A DNA stretch of 64,000 nt from Cucumis sativus. Its lineage: Eukaryota; Streptophyta; Magnoliopsida; Cucurbitales; Cucurbitaceae. Location of the stretch: assembly GCF_000004075.3 (NCBI RefSeq), contig NC_026657.2, forward strand, positions 3,472,001-3,536,000, read 5' to 3'. Position 1 is the first letter of the stretch. Every line of letters starts with the position of its first letter. This document shows, one piece after another, positions 51,056 through 63,436 of the stretch. The position numbers and the translations under genes are program-made. The notes under the pieces are model-generated. The model was given only the letters and a program-made list of their open reading frames with translations. It was not told where the DNA came from and did no database searches.

Positions 51056-52435
51056 CTGATGATAATATTTGTAGTTGGTTGTTAAAGAAAAAGAACAATC
51101 AATTGGAGCCAATAGTGTGTGTGAAGCAAAGGGTTGATCTCTCACACTTTTGAAAGAAGCTTAGTTGTGGGGATATTGGATCTCTCTATTTCTCACAAAT
51201 GAGACTTGAGAATGACTTAACAATGGATTACCAAATTGGGTTGTTAGCTTTTTCTTTTTTCTTTTTCTTCTCTTTTTACCGTTCAAGAAAATAATAATAT
51301 ATACGTCTTTATTTAATTTAGTGTCCAATAAGTTGGTGAATTTTAAAAAATGTCAAATAGATTAAGTATTTATTTGACTAAAAAAAGTCCTAAAGATTTA
51401 TTAGACATTGCATAGTATTTTAAAAAATCGACAACTTATTACACTTCAACGATTATGCACTAAACGTACTTCAGCCAAATTTCATTTGGGCATCATGAGT
51501 TCTAATATCCAATTAGATAAACATGGTTTCTCTCACATTAATTGGTTATGAGAATGGTAAGTTGTATAGCATATAAAGATTTTGAGTTCTTCCTATATTT
51601 CTTATGTAGGATTTTCAGTGGTTGGTATCTTTTTGGATTTATCCTTTGTTAGGTCAGACTTTTTTTTTTAGTTCAATAATATGCTTTATGACACATGAAT
51701 GGGTATGTTAAGGATTCGAAAAGTTAAAAAAGAATACTTTTACAGTCGTAAATTACATTCTTTCATTGTTATTAAGTTTATGTTTATCTAATAGGAACTA
51801 CTTCTAGCACATATGCTATTCGTACAATTCACGCGATTCAAAATTATAAAAAAAAATTACTTAAGCTTCATTTCATAATATTTAAGTCGTGTTTATTAAT
51901 TATTTTGTGTTTATAAATCAAGTGATTTGTATCTTTTTTTTAAGTACATGTTTAATTTTTTAGTTAAATTTTAAAAACTAAAACAAGTTTTTAAAATCAA
52001 CTTTTTTTAGTTTTCAAATTTGGCTTGTTTTTCTAAGCCTTTGATAAATCTAAGTAACAAATAGAAAGAAAGTGTCAATAAAATTAATTTTTAAAAATAA
52101 AAACAGAATATAAAGATTGTATTTGTTAACCATTTTGAAAAATAATATTTATATTTGACATATTAGCAAAGAATCTAACAAGGTAAGGGGGCCTAAAACA
52201 ATAGATACTATAAGCTTTCTTCTAATTAGTTATTTTAAGGAAAAAAAACATATAGAGTTGACAAACTAAATTGATGGATTATTCTTGAAAACAACATTTG
52301 GTATTTCTAGAAAAGAAAAAGTTGCAATGACTTTGGAGTCTATTGGGGAAGATGATATCATTGTTATTGTCATTAGTTTTAAAGTCAATGTGACATTTGA
52401 TTCCTTACCAATATAATAAGAAAAAAGAAAAAAGA

Positions 52436-52465
<30 letters not shown>
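52436..52465 (+). repeat. GAA microsatellite
   Basis: An uninterrupted run of about ten GAA units. The minus strand reads it as serines in a meaningless open frame. Confidence 0.9.
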
Positions 52466-52466
<1 letters not shown>

Positions 52467-55400
52467 GAATTTTGATGGTTTAATGGAAATCTTCCTCACA
52501 TAAGAATCTTCAAAAAGGATCACATGAGTTGAGGCCTACTCTCACAAGCAAACAGTGAAAGAACCCACTTGCATTCATGAGGAACCTTCTTCAGCATCAT
52601 TTATAACTTTATATTTTTAAAATGATATCTTTTAGTATCGAGTTTTGAAACCATAGTTATATTTTATTTGTGAAGGTTTTTAAGATATACTATTTTAGTC
52701 TTCAAGTTATTTATAATAAGTATATTTGGTTCTTAAATTTAATCTTCACAATGTACGTTGTTTTCAAGGTTTTAAGAATAGGTTTTGAATTAATTTTTTT
52801 TTATCAAATTAATTATGACATTTTAAATTAAAAAATAATGTAGAAAATAAATATGTTTTAGAATTGTTTTTTTTTTAAAAACAAGTTTTTAAAAATTGAA
52901 GACTAAAAAATAGTATATCTTGAAAACGTGGAGGTCAAATATTTTACATATTTTAAGACTAAAAATATATTATTATTTTGAATCTAACTGTTATATTAAC
53001 AACGGTTATCGTTCATCATTTTAATTTAATATATATATATATATATATAGAAAGTAACATCAAAACACATTATTTTATTTTCTCTCATAAAAACACATCA
53101 TATTATTTTATTGATATAGTTTGAAATACATTACTTAATACGTTTTAACCACCTCAGGTAAAAACATCACTTAAAATTTATTAAAATTATAATATCTTAC
53201 TAGTTTTCTTAACCTCAAAACGGTATAAAATTAGACATGTCATCTCTAAGATTAACAGAGATACGTGGAATTGACTCATAGATATATATAAAACAAAAAC
53301 GTATTTCAAATAGTTGAAAAGGTGATGGCGAGGGGGAAGTGGATTCTTGGAGGCATTGAATGAGTTTCTTCGTCTAATATACTTTAGATGGGTAGGGAGT
53401 ATCAAACTTGAGAGCATATATTCTAACAAGAAAATAATGAAGTGATTGTCAATTGTCTTTATTATTGAAAAGGGAATATTATTATTTACAAATCTTATGT
53501 ATTTTAAACAAATCAAATCTAGCTTAGGCACTCATATGCACATTTTTTTCTTTTTCCAAAGGGTGGGGAATCCAATTCAGGATATTGAGTATGTAATTTT
53601 TTGTTTTTTCCGATTTCATTTCGGGACCATGATTGATAATAGGGTTCGAGAATGTATTCTCCATCCATCCCTCTCTTTTTTCTAATATATCTTTATATTA
53701 TAACTTTCGCGTTCGTAAATTAATAGATAGATCCAAAAGTGACTATAAAAAATTATAAAGTATTGAATTCAAAACTTATTTTTTAGAAAAGGTAGAAAAA
53801 AACGAAAAATTACCTTTTTAGTCTCGAAGTTTCGAAGAGTGCCGGTGTTTGGTTTCTGAATTTTAAAAAATGTACCTTTTTAGTTTTAAGTTTATATAAA
53901 ACATATCTCTAGTCGTTGAGTTTTTAGAAGTGAAACTATTTTTTCGTTTTTTTAGATTATTTTTTTTTTTGTCATAACCTAATTTTTTCTATAGATTAAT
54001 GTGATGTTTTATTTTTATTTTTTATTATAATTCAAATACCTAATGATATCTTTAAATTCTAATTAAAGAAACACTTAATTAAGGTAGTAAATAAGAATAA
54101 GACCATTTAATTTAACTTTTTTAAAATGGAAGGATGAAATTAAATTCAAAGACTTAACAATTGATTTTTCATCAATAATCCAAAATTAATATTCTTTCAA
54201 TTACCTAAAAAGTATATTATTAATTAACAATACTGAATTGAAATTTTCAAACACAAGAATAAGTCACTGAAAAATATGATCATCCAAGAGACCAACTTAC
54301 ATTCTAATTAACAGTGGTGTGCAGTTGAATGTATGAGAAAAACAACGTATATTTTGATAGTTGTATACCACGGTTCAAAATATCAATGTCGTTGTAAACA
54401 TCAAATCACAATTTTATGAAAATATAATAGGGACCTTAATCTTTCAACGCTAGGTTCTTATCTATTCAACCTACTTGTTGTTGGAGATCTGGTTGATAAA
54501 ATTAATTAAAAGATTGTCTATATCTTTTGATCTTGTTACCTTTCATTTTGTACAAAGAGATCAATAGAATATTACTCAGACACATACACGTTGGCTCGTA
54601 TAGAGAATTTTTCGTTGTTTAATATGTATGATCGTTCTTTTTACTAATTGATCTATTGTAATTGAGGTTATTTACAAATATAAACATATATATATATATA
54701 TGTTTAAGAAAATTGCTATAATTAGTTAATAAAATAGGACAACCATTTAAATGTATATTAAAGAAATGGAAAAAAAATTACAAAATAATATCAGACGAGA
54801 AATTAAATATTAGGATGCAAAATAAAGTAAAATGTGTCTAATATCAAAATTAAAAGACACCTAAGAACATTTAATGAACATTTAATGTAGGAAAGAAAAG
54901 AAAAGGAAAAGAAAACACAAAATTTGCTTGAAACTTTGACATTTCTTGAAATTTGGAGGTTTCTCAAAATGAAATTTCCAATATCCTTTCATTGAAATTT
55001 TATGGAAATTTTACTCCATATGTATATAGTCACATGGAACAACTTTATATTAGTGACCAAAAGAACATCTCTAATCTATCACTTATGTATGTCTTATTGT
55101 CACACCTATTATTAAAATCTATAGGAACCACTAATTATTGAATATTAATAATACCAGTTTAGATATATAGTCTAATATTAGTCCAAATGCATGGAAGCAA
55201 TTCTAAGATTTTGCACCAAACTATATTTAATTTGAATTGTTGGGGACAAATGTTAGAAGATGATGACAAGATGCATGTAACATGCCATGTGAGTTTAGTC
55301 TCTTTTATCATTGGCCTTATTCAATCTCTAATTTTTTAGTCTTCTAAATTGGGGAAATTAGGAAAATTTTCTCCACATGCTTTTCAATAGTCCCAATATT

Positions 55401-55477
55401 GATTCCAAATAATCATCTATTTAATTCATATTTTTATTTCATTTGAAACCAGTTAATCTTTTTTCTTTTCATATATA

Positions 55478-55690
55478 CTTGATACACCACTCATATATAT
55501 TATTTGATCCACTTGATTGATAATGTTGTACTTGTGATTGGTATACTTGATATAACTTGATTGCGATATACTTGTTAATGATACGTTTAACTGATATACT
55601 ACGAATGAACTTGACAATATGATGCACTCTTTTATAATGTTGATACACTTTACGGATATAGATAAATTTGATAATGATGCACTTGGACGG
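55478..55690. repeat. ~10-bp periodic array, complement of the 32 kb type
   Basis: Words such as GATACACCACT, TATACTTGAT, GATATACTTG, TGATACGTTT, TTGATACACTTT and GATGCACTTG recur at about 10-12 base steps. The words are the reverse complement of those in the 32065-32200 array (GTGTATCAA), so the two blocks look like the same repeat class in opposite orientation. Confidence 0.5.
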
Positions 55691-55910
55691 TCCAACATCT
55701 CTTTTTCACCAACCAACGCTCCTCCACACATTTGTTGCCACCCACTGCCTACCTTCATTGAGGACTGAATGTTTTGGTCGTTGACCGTTGGTCGCCACTT
55801 CTCTCTCTATATATTTTTCTTTTCCTCGACATCTTTCTTTCACCAACTAACACTGCTCCACATCATTTGTCATCAACCACTGCTCCACCTCCCCTGCTAC
55901 TTACCTTCAT
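55691..55910. repeat. Imperfect tandem duplication, ~135-bp step
   Basis: The series '(A/G)ACATCT', 'TTTCACCAACNAAC', 'CTCCACA', 'ATTTGT', 'CCACTGC', 'TACCTTCAT' occurs at 55694-55758 and again at 55828-55910. The C-rich composition contrasts with the neighbours. It is not convincingly coding. Confidence 0.55.
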
Positions 55911-56314
55911 CGTCTGTTGCACGTTTGATCACCAATTGTCGTTTTTTTTTTCTTCACTTTATCAATTGATTGTTTAGGGCAAATCTAGAATAAAAAGTCA
56001 TTAAAATTAATATTTGAAGTTTTTGTCATATTACAAAATATCGAATGTATGTGACCTGTTACAATTTCTACGAAATAACATATTCAAAATGTCACCATTT
56101 TTGTAATCCCTATAAAAAAAGTTAAGCTTATAAAGCATTGCTTTCACTTATGAATTTCTTTGTTCTATTATCAACCACACAACGCTTTTAGAATTCCAAT
56201 TAAATTTTATAGTTTTTGTAAAGCTTTTTTCTTTAGTTTAACTAAGAATTCAAAACTTCATTGTGAGATAATTACCAACAAACTCGAAGATTCTAAGAAT
56301 TTTTTATATATATA

Positions 56315-56445
56315 GGAATTTTTTCAAATACAACAAAAATAAACAAAAATATTTTTTAAATATAGTAAAATTCTAGAATCCATCGATGATAGTCTTGATA
56401 AACTTAGATTTTGAAATTTTGTTATATTTGTAAATATTTTCAACA
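56315..56445. mobile_element. Possible MITE remnant
   Basis: A short patch with 'AAATATAGTAAAATTC', 'CATCGATGATAG' and 'GTTATATTTGTAAATATTTT' echoes the interior of the palindromic MITE family. Ends are not recognisable, so this is tentative. Confidence 0.3.
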
Positions 56446-58010
56446 ACTCTATATTTACAATAATTTTTCTTTTTCAAAATACTTGTAGTATAATAATCCA
56501 ATTTTATTATTGATGAGAAAACGTTCTTTAAAATATAAAATAAAAACGCAAATTCACTCACTCCTCCCATAAAAAAATTTACATAACACAATTCATCAAT
56601 AAAAGAAAAAAAATGTATCAAAGAATTGGTAATTTATTTTTGATATATTTGAAAATAACAATTTAGAAAACATAGAGTAATGAATAGTTGCATTAGTGTT
56701 GTGTACAAAGAATTGGTGGGTTTAAATGAGTCTTGCAATGTTAAGACTAGAAATTAAATGAATAAAGAACGTATCTATACCGAAATTCCGAATATTTTGT
56801 TCTCTCATTATAATTATTTTCTAAAATTACTTTAGTAAAAGAAGTGCTTTAATTTAATAATAAATATATATATGAAAGCATATTCAATTCAATCAATATG
56901 GATATGAAGATAGGAATATTTATGTCTTCAATTCCATTATATATTTAAGTGTTTGTTATTTGTTGGATTCCCAATTGCATTACCAAATCTCTGTCTTATG
57001 AGTAATTTTGAGGGTACAAAATTTTGGTGAAAGAATAAAGGAAAATGCTTACAAACAAAGTTTATATTTGAGTATAAGGTGTCAATGGTGATACGACAAA
57101 TTTGTTAAATGTATCAATTTTATGAAAACATTCACCAAAATATCTATAACATGTTGATATCAATCTATACTTTTTTTCAAAATTATAAAAAGAAAATAGA
57201 GCTATTTTGTTGAATATATTTAGAAAGATAATAAAATTTTATTTTCTATAATTGATAAATTAGGATAGATTTCAACTGATATAACGTATAGTCGACAATC
57301 ATTTGCTAATTTTTTATAAAAGAGAAAAAAAAGAGAAAAAACACTAACTAGTCAATGAGGTTGAAGCCTGATTTTGGAAAGTATGAAGATTGTTGTATTT
57401 TTTATTTTGGTATGAAACTCCAAAGACTACGAAACAACAGTAGACAAGTGATGGTGGAAAGAGTGGTAGGCAGCCAGCCACACCGTCTTAAACGTTGTGT
57501 AATGTAGTTGTGAGTTGATTTAATTTGTTTGGAGAATAGTGATTTAATTATCGAAAGTTTTTCAAATTTTATATATCTAAAGACGTCTAGAGAGAATTCT
57601 CCATAGACTTCGTATCGATCCTTGAAGATGCACTTGTCAATATAATGAATGGTATATAGTTATATAAGTTTAGACCACCTAAACTTATATCTAACTAGAA
57701 GCTATGACAACTGAGCTTGTATCTAACTAGAAACTGTGACAATTATATAAGTTTGACGGTAGGCTTTAATTGCTACTTTTATTATTTGAACTTTTATGCA
57801 ATTTGCCCTTATTTATTTAAATTACTACTGATTTATTTATTGATTTTGTCAGCAGCTTCCGTTTTCTGCAATCAGCATTGATTGAGAGAGGATTTTTGTG
57901 TTTATTTTTTTGATTTTGTAGAACAAACGCTTTTGTTCTTCAAAATTGAAATTTCAATTTTTGAAGCTTAAAACAAAAATCCCAATTGAACTCTCCCTCT
58001 CAATCTCACT

Positions 58011-58034
58011 CTCTTCTTCTTCTTCTTCTTCTTC
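58011..58034 (+). repeat. CTT microsatellite in the SEC14-like leader
   Basis: About eight CTT units lie roughly 190-210 bases before the start codon, in a pyrimidine-rich stretch that is probably 5' UTR. Confidence 0.85.
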
Positions 58035-58219
58035 GAAGCAAACAATGTTGTTGCTCTCACTCTGATCATCCCTCCATCTTTGAACTAACTCTGAATCGCA
58101 TCACTTGTACCGACCATCAAATTTGAATTTGAAACAAACCCACTTTCCCTTTTCTTCTCATTATTTGATTTTGAGATTCTTTCTCACTAAGTTTCTGCTA
58201 AAGGAAGCTGAAGGAGGAA

Positions 58220-61200
58220 ATGGGTATTGCTAATCGAGAAGCTATGAAGCAGTTTCAGCTGCTAATGGAGGAAGGTGATCCCCATTTCCTTGGAGTTTCA
58301 TCTTGTTTTGGTTTGTGATGTATGTTTGTTACCTAACATTTTTCTTTCTCTAATTTCTTTTTTGTAACGCCCAACAGTCGATGGATCACTGAAGAACACA
58401 TTTGAGGTTTGTTCTTTGATTTTGATCTTTACTGCTGGATCTGTTTTTTTTATTGGGTGATGTGAATAAAACAAAATGTATTGCGACATTGGTGGGCTTT
58501 TTTTCGATCTCAAAGCTTTATGAAGGGATACTAGTTTATTGGCGGTTAATTGCTCAATCGCAACTTCAATTGTTGAATCGTAAATTTCTCTGAGCCTTAG
58601 ATCTGTTTCTGTATTCACACTATTTTGAATCTACTCTTTTGGCTCTTGGAGACTGTGACTTCGTAATATTTTATTATCACGAATGGTATTCATTCTTGGT
58701 ATGAAATGGAGCTGCCTTGCAGTTGAAGCTAGAATAAATTTGTGTAGTCCAGAGAAACGGATTGATTTCTTTCCATATCATTCTGAATCAAATTCATGAT
58801 TTGGTTGATACGGGATCAAGTCTTATGAGTAGATTTGAAGATCAAATTGTTGTTAACTTAACTGCCTGGAGGAATGAAGATTTGTTGATTTCTGGATGAA
58901 GTAATTTACAAAGGTTTACAAGTTAATTTCTCCAGGCTTTTTAGGCTGATTGGAACTTGTAGGCACTCAAGTTAGATTTGAAGTTTGAATTGGCAACAAA
59001 AGATGAAGGATAAGAGATTTCTGGATATGAAAATGATAATGCAAGCTACTTTTTGGTAAAGAAGTTGAGCTTGTTGAGGATTACTAATAACAATGAGAAA
59101 GAAACTTGTTCAGTTATAATATTTTATTCCAAAACGTAACTGGGGTGATTATAAACATCCTCACATTGGAAATTATTTGCATTTTGTTGCTGTTATTGAA
59201 TAAAAATTGTACTTAAAATGCATGACTAACTGAGTTAATTATCTTATATCTCCAGATTATGCATCAAGGTCATCCAGCTGAAACTTTGGAACGGTTTCTG
59301 AAGGCCAGGGACTGGAATTTAGCTAAAGCCCATAAAATGGTTAGATAAGTCAGTTAACTTCGTTGTTTCAAATTTTGGTTAAATTCTCTTAGCATTTAAT
59401 ATCTTTTTCACTCACTTTTGGTTTTTTTTTCTTCGGAATCTTCAGTTAATAGATTGTCTACATTGGAGGATACAAAATGAGATTGACAACATATTGGCAG
59501 TGAGTTCTTTTTCCTCCTACTGTTATGAAATAGATGTGTCATCTTTTATCACTATTGTAATACATTTTTGTTTTTCATTAGTAGATGAAAATTGTAAAAT
59601 ATAAATGTAGAGACAACCATTACGAGATACGCCTCTACCACTTTAAATGGCAATGATAAATACCAGAGAAACTATGTATAAAGAACCGAAAGGTCATTAT
59701 GTTTCTGGCAATTATCACTACAAATAGATACAAAAATAAACTAGGAAGCAGGAGGAGAGGTCAAATATCTTGAAGATGTTTCAGGTTATGTTTGGCTTTA
59801 TATACTTCTGCAACATTTAATTTATCTCCTATTATCACAGAAACCAATAATTCCAACTGAGTTATACAGAGCAGTGAGAGACTCTCAGTTGGTAGGATTG
59901 TCTGGATACTCGAAAGAGGTACATAAATAAGATCATCTTGTCTTTCAATATTTGATCTTTAATACATTTCCAGTTATCCAACTAGCAAAATGAATTCTAT
60001 TTTACTACCAAAATGTGAACAAGTTTTTCTTCCTCGAGTAGGCTGCTTCCTTGTTCTTCCCTCGTTAATTTGCTCCTCTTTTCCACTGTACATTTTTCTT
60101 TTCCAGGGTCTTCCTGTCATTGCTGTTGGTGTTGGTCAAAGCACCTTTGACAAGGCATCTGTAAGGATTTACTTTCCTCTGTGTACCATCTCTATCTGGC
60201 CTTTTCTTAAAGCTTAGAAAACTGAAACTCTAGTTTTGAACTTTGAAGAACATGGTCAAACAATATGCACAGATCAAATGCATCGAATTGCACCTATGAA
60301 ACTCTTTGCAACTGTGTGCACATTAACTAGATCTTGGACAGAATTCATTAAATTGTGCAATTTGCATGTTCACTACATTTATTGTGATATCGTGGATAAG
60401 GTTATTTGCTGTCACATCAGATCTGCTAGAAGGACAATACTACAAAAACAAATTTGTTCCATTAAATTTTCAAAGGATATTTACAAGGGTTCTTTCGTTT
60501 TAGGTTCATTATTATGTGCAGTCGCACATCCAAATGAATGAATATAGAGATCGTGTTGTGTTGGTGAGTATGCAAGACTGTTTATCATTTCGATGACTTA
60601 TAAGTTATAAATGTTATTCAATATAACATGTTCTGTTTGCTATAGCCTGCTGCGACAAAGAAACATGGGCGACATATAAGCACCTGCCTCAAGGTTTTGG
60701 ATATGACGGGCTTAAAGCTTTCAGCATTGAATCAAATAAAGGTACCTAGTTCTTTATGCGTCCTAACAACATTTCCTTAATCTTCACCCCTTTTTTTGGA
60801 ATCAAACATTCACTAGTTTGTCAAACCCTAAATTAGTCAAACATCAGTTGATAGAATGAATTTTCTAGTTTACAATTGCTTGTTTACTCTTTGATCTTTT
60901 TTCTTCGTCAGCATTTGCAGTTGGTGCTTCCATATACAAAAACATTTGGAGCTAGTAATGCTAATTATGTTTTTTTCCCGGTTAATGCAGCTTCTGACTG
61001 TCATATCTACCATTGATGACTTAAATTATCCCGAGAAGACTGATACTTATTACATTGTGAACGTTCCATATGTATTTTCTGCTTGTTGGAAGGTGTGCAC
61101 TTATATTAAGTCATATAGAAGTATTGTTAGTATAGTTTCTATATCGGAAAGAAAAAAAAAATTCTGGGGCAGTAAGCCATCTGAAGGGAATGTGAATATG

Positions 61201-62506
61201 ATTTGTTGACCTTGATGACAGGTTGTGAAACCTCTTTTGCAAGAAAGGACAAGGAAGAAAATCCAAGTGTTACAGAACTGTGGGCGAGATGAATTACTAA
61301 AGGCAAGCTTCCTTTCTCTGTTGTTACTTTTCCCCCAGTATGATTACCGTTTGGACATGACATTTGCTCTCTCTCCTTCCTTTTAGAAAATAAAAAAGTC
61401 ACCCATATTAGTTGGAAGGACATCAAGAACCATCTCTCACTGAAAGTTAGTTCAATTAAGCTGAAACTCACGTTTGGTACTACACCATCACCGTATCTCT
61501 CTATCCATAGAGAATCTTGAAAATCTCAATCTAAAATGGATGATCATTGTATTTCTTACTCCATAATATATGCTAATGCTACTATACTGTGATTCCTTAT
61601 GATGGAACTGAGTCATCAACTGTGGATGGCTGCTTTCTTGGCGGTTATACAGTGAATGCCGAACTTAGCCTGCTGATATAGATGTGTCCATTCCAAGTTG
61701 ACTAGGTTCATCCTTGCCTCTTTTAATTTGGAAACTGCATAAAGTTGAAGGGTTTAAGCTGGACAATACGGCTCAATTTTCTTAGAAACAATACCTTTGT
61801 TTTATAAAGATTACAACTGTCAACCAAATATTGATTCTCCTAGAAACTAAACTAACTGTCCAGCCAAAAATGATAAAAAGTAACCAAGAACGTTGATCAA
61901 GCTGCGTGGCACTAAATCAACCGACACTAATTATAACTGACCAGCCTGTTCAATTGGCTTGTCAGTTTTTCAAACTTCATTGCACCACTTTAAAGTTATA
62001 ATTCTAGTGGTGACTGAGTTGACCTGTCGCTTGTTACTTGCTCTCATGCTTTACAACTCTTGATAGCTTCATCACCCCCATGTTAGTCGTAGAATTTGAA
62101 ACAACTATGTGCTATTATTTAGTGCATTAATTTCATGTTTACCATCAATGGTCTTAGTTTTAATGACTGGAACTTTTTTTTGCAGATAATGGATTATGCA
62201 TCACTACCACATTTTTGTCGAAAAGAACGATCAGGATCATCTCGGCGTGTCGAGAATGGAAATGCAGAAAACTGTTTCTCCTTTGATACTGCATTCCATC
62301 AACAACTTTACAATTACGTTCAGCAACAAGGTGCTGTTAGGGAGCCAATCGTACCAATAAAACAGGGATCGTTTCACGTGGATTTCCCTGAACCAGATCC
62401 CAGAGATGTCGAAATCGCAAAAACAATAGAAACAGAGTTCCATAAGTTGGAAAATCACAATGCACTCAATTATTCTATGAATGGCCTTCAAGTCAATGGA
62501 GAATGA
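58220..62506 (+). CDS. SEC14-like phosphatidylinositol-transfer protein (CRAL-TRIO)
   Basis: Eleven exons that I assembled: 58220-58274, 58378-58406, 59256-59339, 59446-59499, 59841-59918, 60107-60160, 60504-60563, 60646-60741, 60991-61092, 61222-61302, 62186-62506; 337 residues. The last intron starts with GC (AAG|GCAAGC), all others with GT. The CRAL-TRIO N-region includes 'HPAETLERFLKARDWNLAKA'. The lipid-binding domain runs from about 'LSGYSKEGLPVIAVGVGQST' through 'CLKVLDMTGLKLSALNQIK' and 'YPEKTDTYYIVNVPYVFSAC' to 'GRDELLKIMDYASLPHF'. Sec14 proteins bind or exchange phosphatidylinositol and phosphatidylcholine. No GOLD (patellin) or nodulin domain follows, only a hydrophilic tail of about 80 residues, so it is a stand-alone Sec14. 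The Arabidopsis protein I recall as closest is At1g55840. The small exons 1 and 2 were placed by frame and splice consensus. Confidence 0.92.
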
Positions 62507-63436
62507 TGAATGTAGAATACCAATCATGTCTCTTGGAAACTACAAGCCCATTGTGCTATTATTACACATAGGATAAGCTCCTGCTTCCAATTTCATGTAA
62601 TAGAAAGTTTATTTACACTCTCTGCTGCATTGGTGCACATCTCTAACCTATGCTTAAGGCAGTTCTTGTTCGAGATGCCATAAAATGAAATGATTCAATC
62701 CTCTTATTTTGATGTTCGCAGACATGGTCATCAAGAATTTCCAAAAACATTTCTTTGTTGTTCGAGAAGAGACATTTTTCATTGAAACTGAAATTTATCA
62801 TCAGCAACTGAGTACAACAACAAACCAAGAGAATTTTAGCTGAAATGTGATCTTTGGGCTTTTTTTTTCCTTTTATTCAACCATCTGAACCCGGAACATG
62901 TCAAAAGTCTCCGGTAAACAAGAGGCAAACCAGCTGGGCTAAAGGAGCCCCAACCCCACCAGGCTCTCTTCAAAAGAAGAGACTTTCAACAAAAGAATAC
63001 ACAAAATCACTATTACAGAAAACAACTGTGACTAATCTATGCACAACACTATTACTACTAGATCTGGGGCTTTTGACAAGATCTTTTGGCTTGCCAAACT
63101 AGCCCTTCATTTCCAGATTATGCAATGGGAGTTGAAGGCAATAGATTGATATGATTAGTCATAACAAATCATCCACCCCTTTTCAGCTCAGAGATTTAAT
63201 CATACTTTGATTGGCAAACAAATTTCCGATAACAGATAGAAAATCTCAATACAATATATGCTTTGATCAATAATCTAACAAACCAGCCCATATACAAAAT
63301 CACTCATCCATGTTGCTTACAAGGTCATTTTTGGTTACCTGAGCACAAATTTACAGGCAACAAATGTACACACAATGATTTTATGTTCCCCCACCTGACT
63401 GCTAAGAGTAAAATGAAAGTCAAGCAAAAGAAAACA
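62507..63436. other. 3' regions between two convergent genes
   Basis: About 930 bases holding the 3' UTRs of the SEC14-like (+) and WEB-family (-) genes. Sequence is mixed AT-rich. Open frames here lack recognisable features. Confidence 0.55.

Larger units (their letters stand above)
50511..58219. other. Gene-poor, repeat-bearing interval between RPAC1 and the SEC14-like gene
   Basis: About 7.7 kb. Contents that I can name are an A-run at 50637-50652, a weak copy of the palindromic MITE family near 50862-51055, a GAA microsatellite at 52436-52465, a dispersed-repeat-like segment near 53795-53945, a ~10-bp periodic array at 55478-55690, a tandem duplication at 55691-55910 and a second weak MITE-like patch near 56315-56445. 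None of the short open frames has a recognisable domain or codon bias. Confidence 0.55.
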
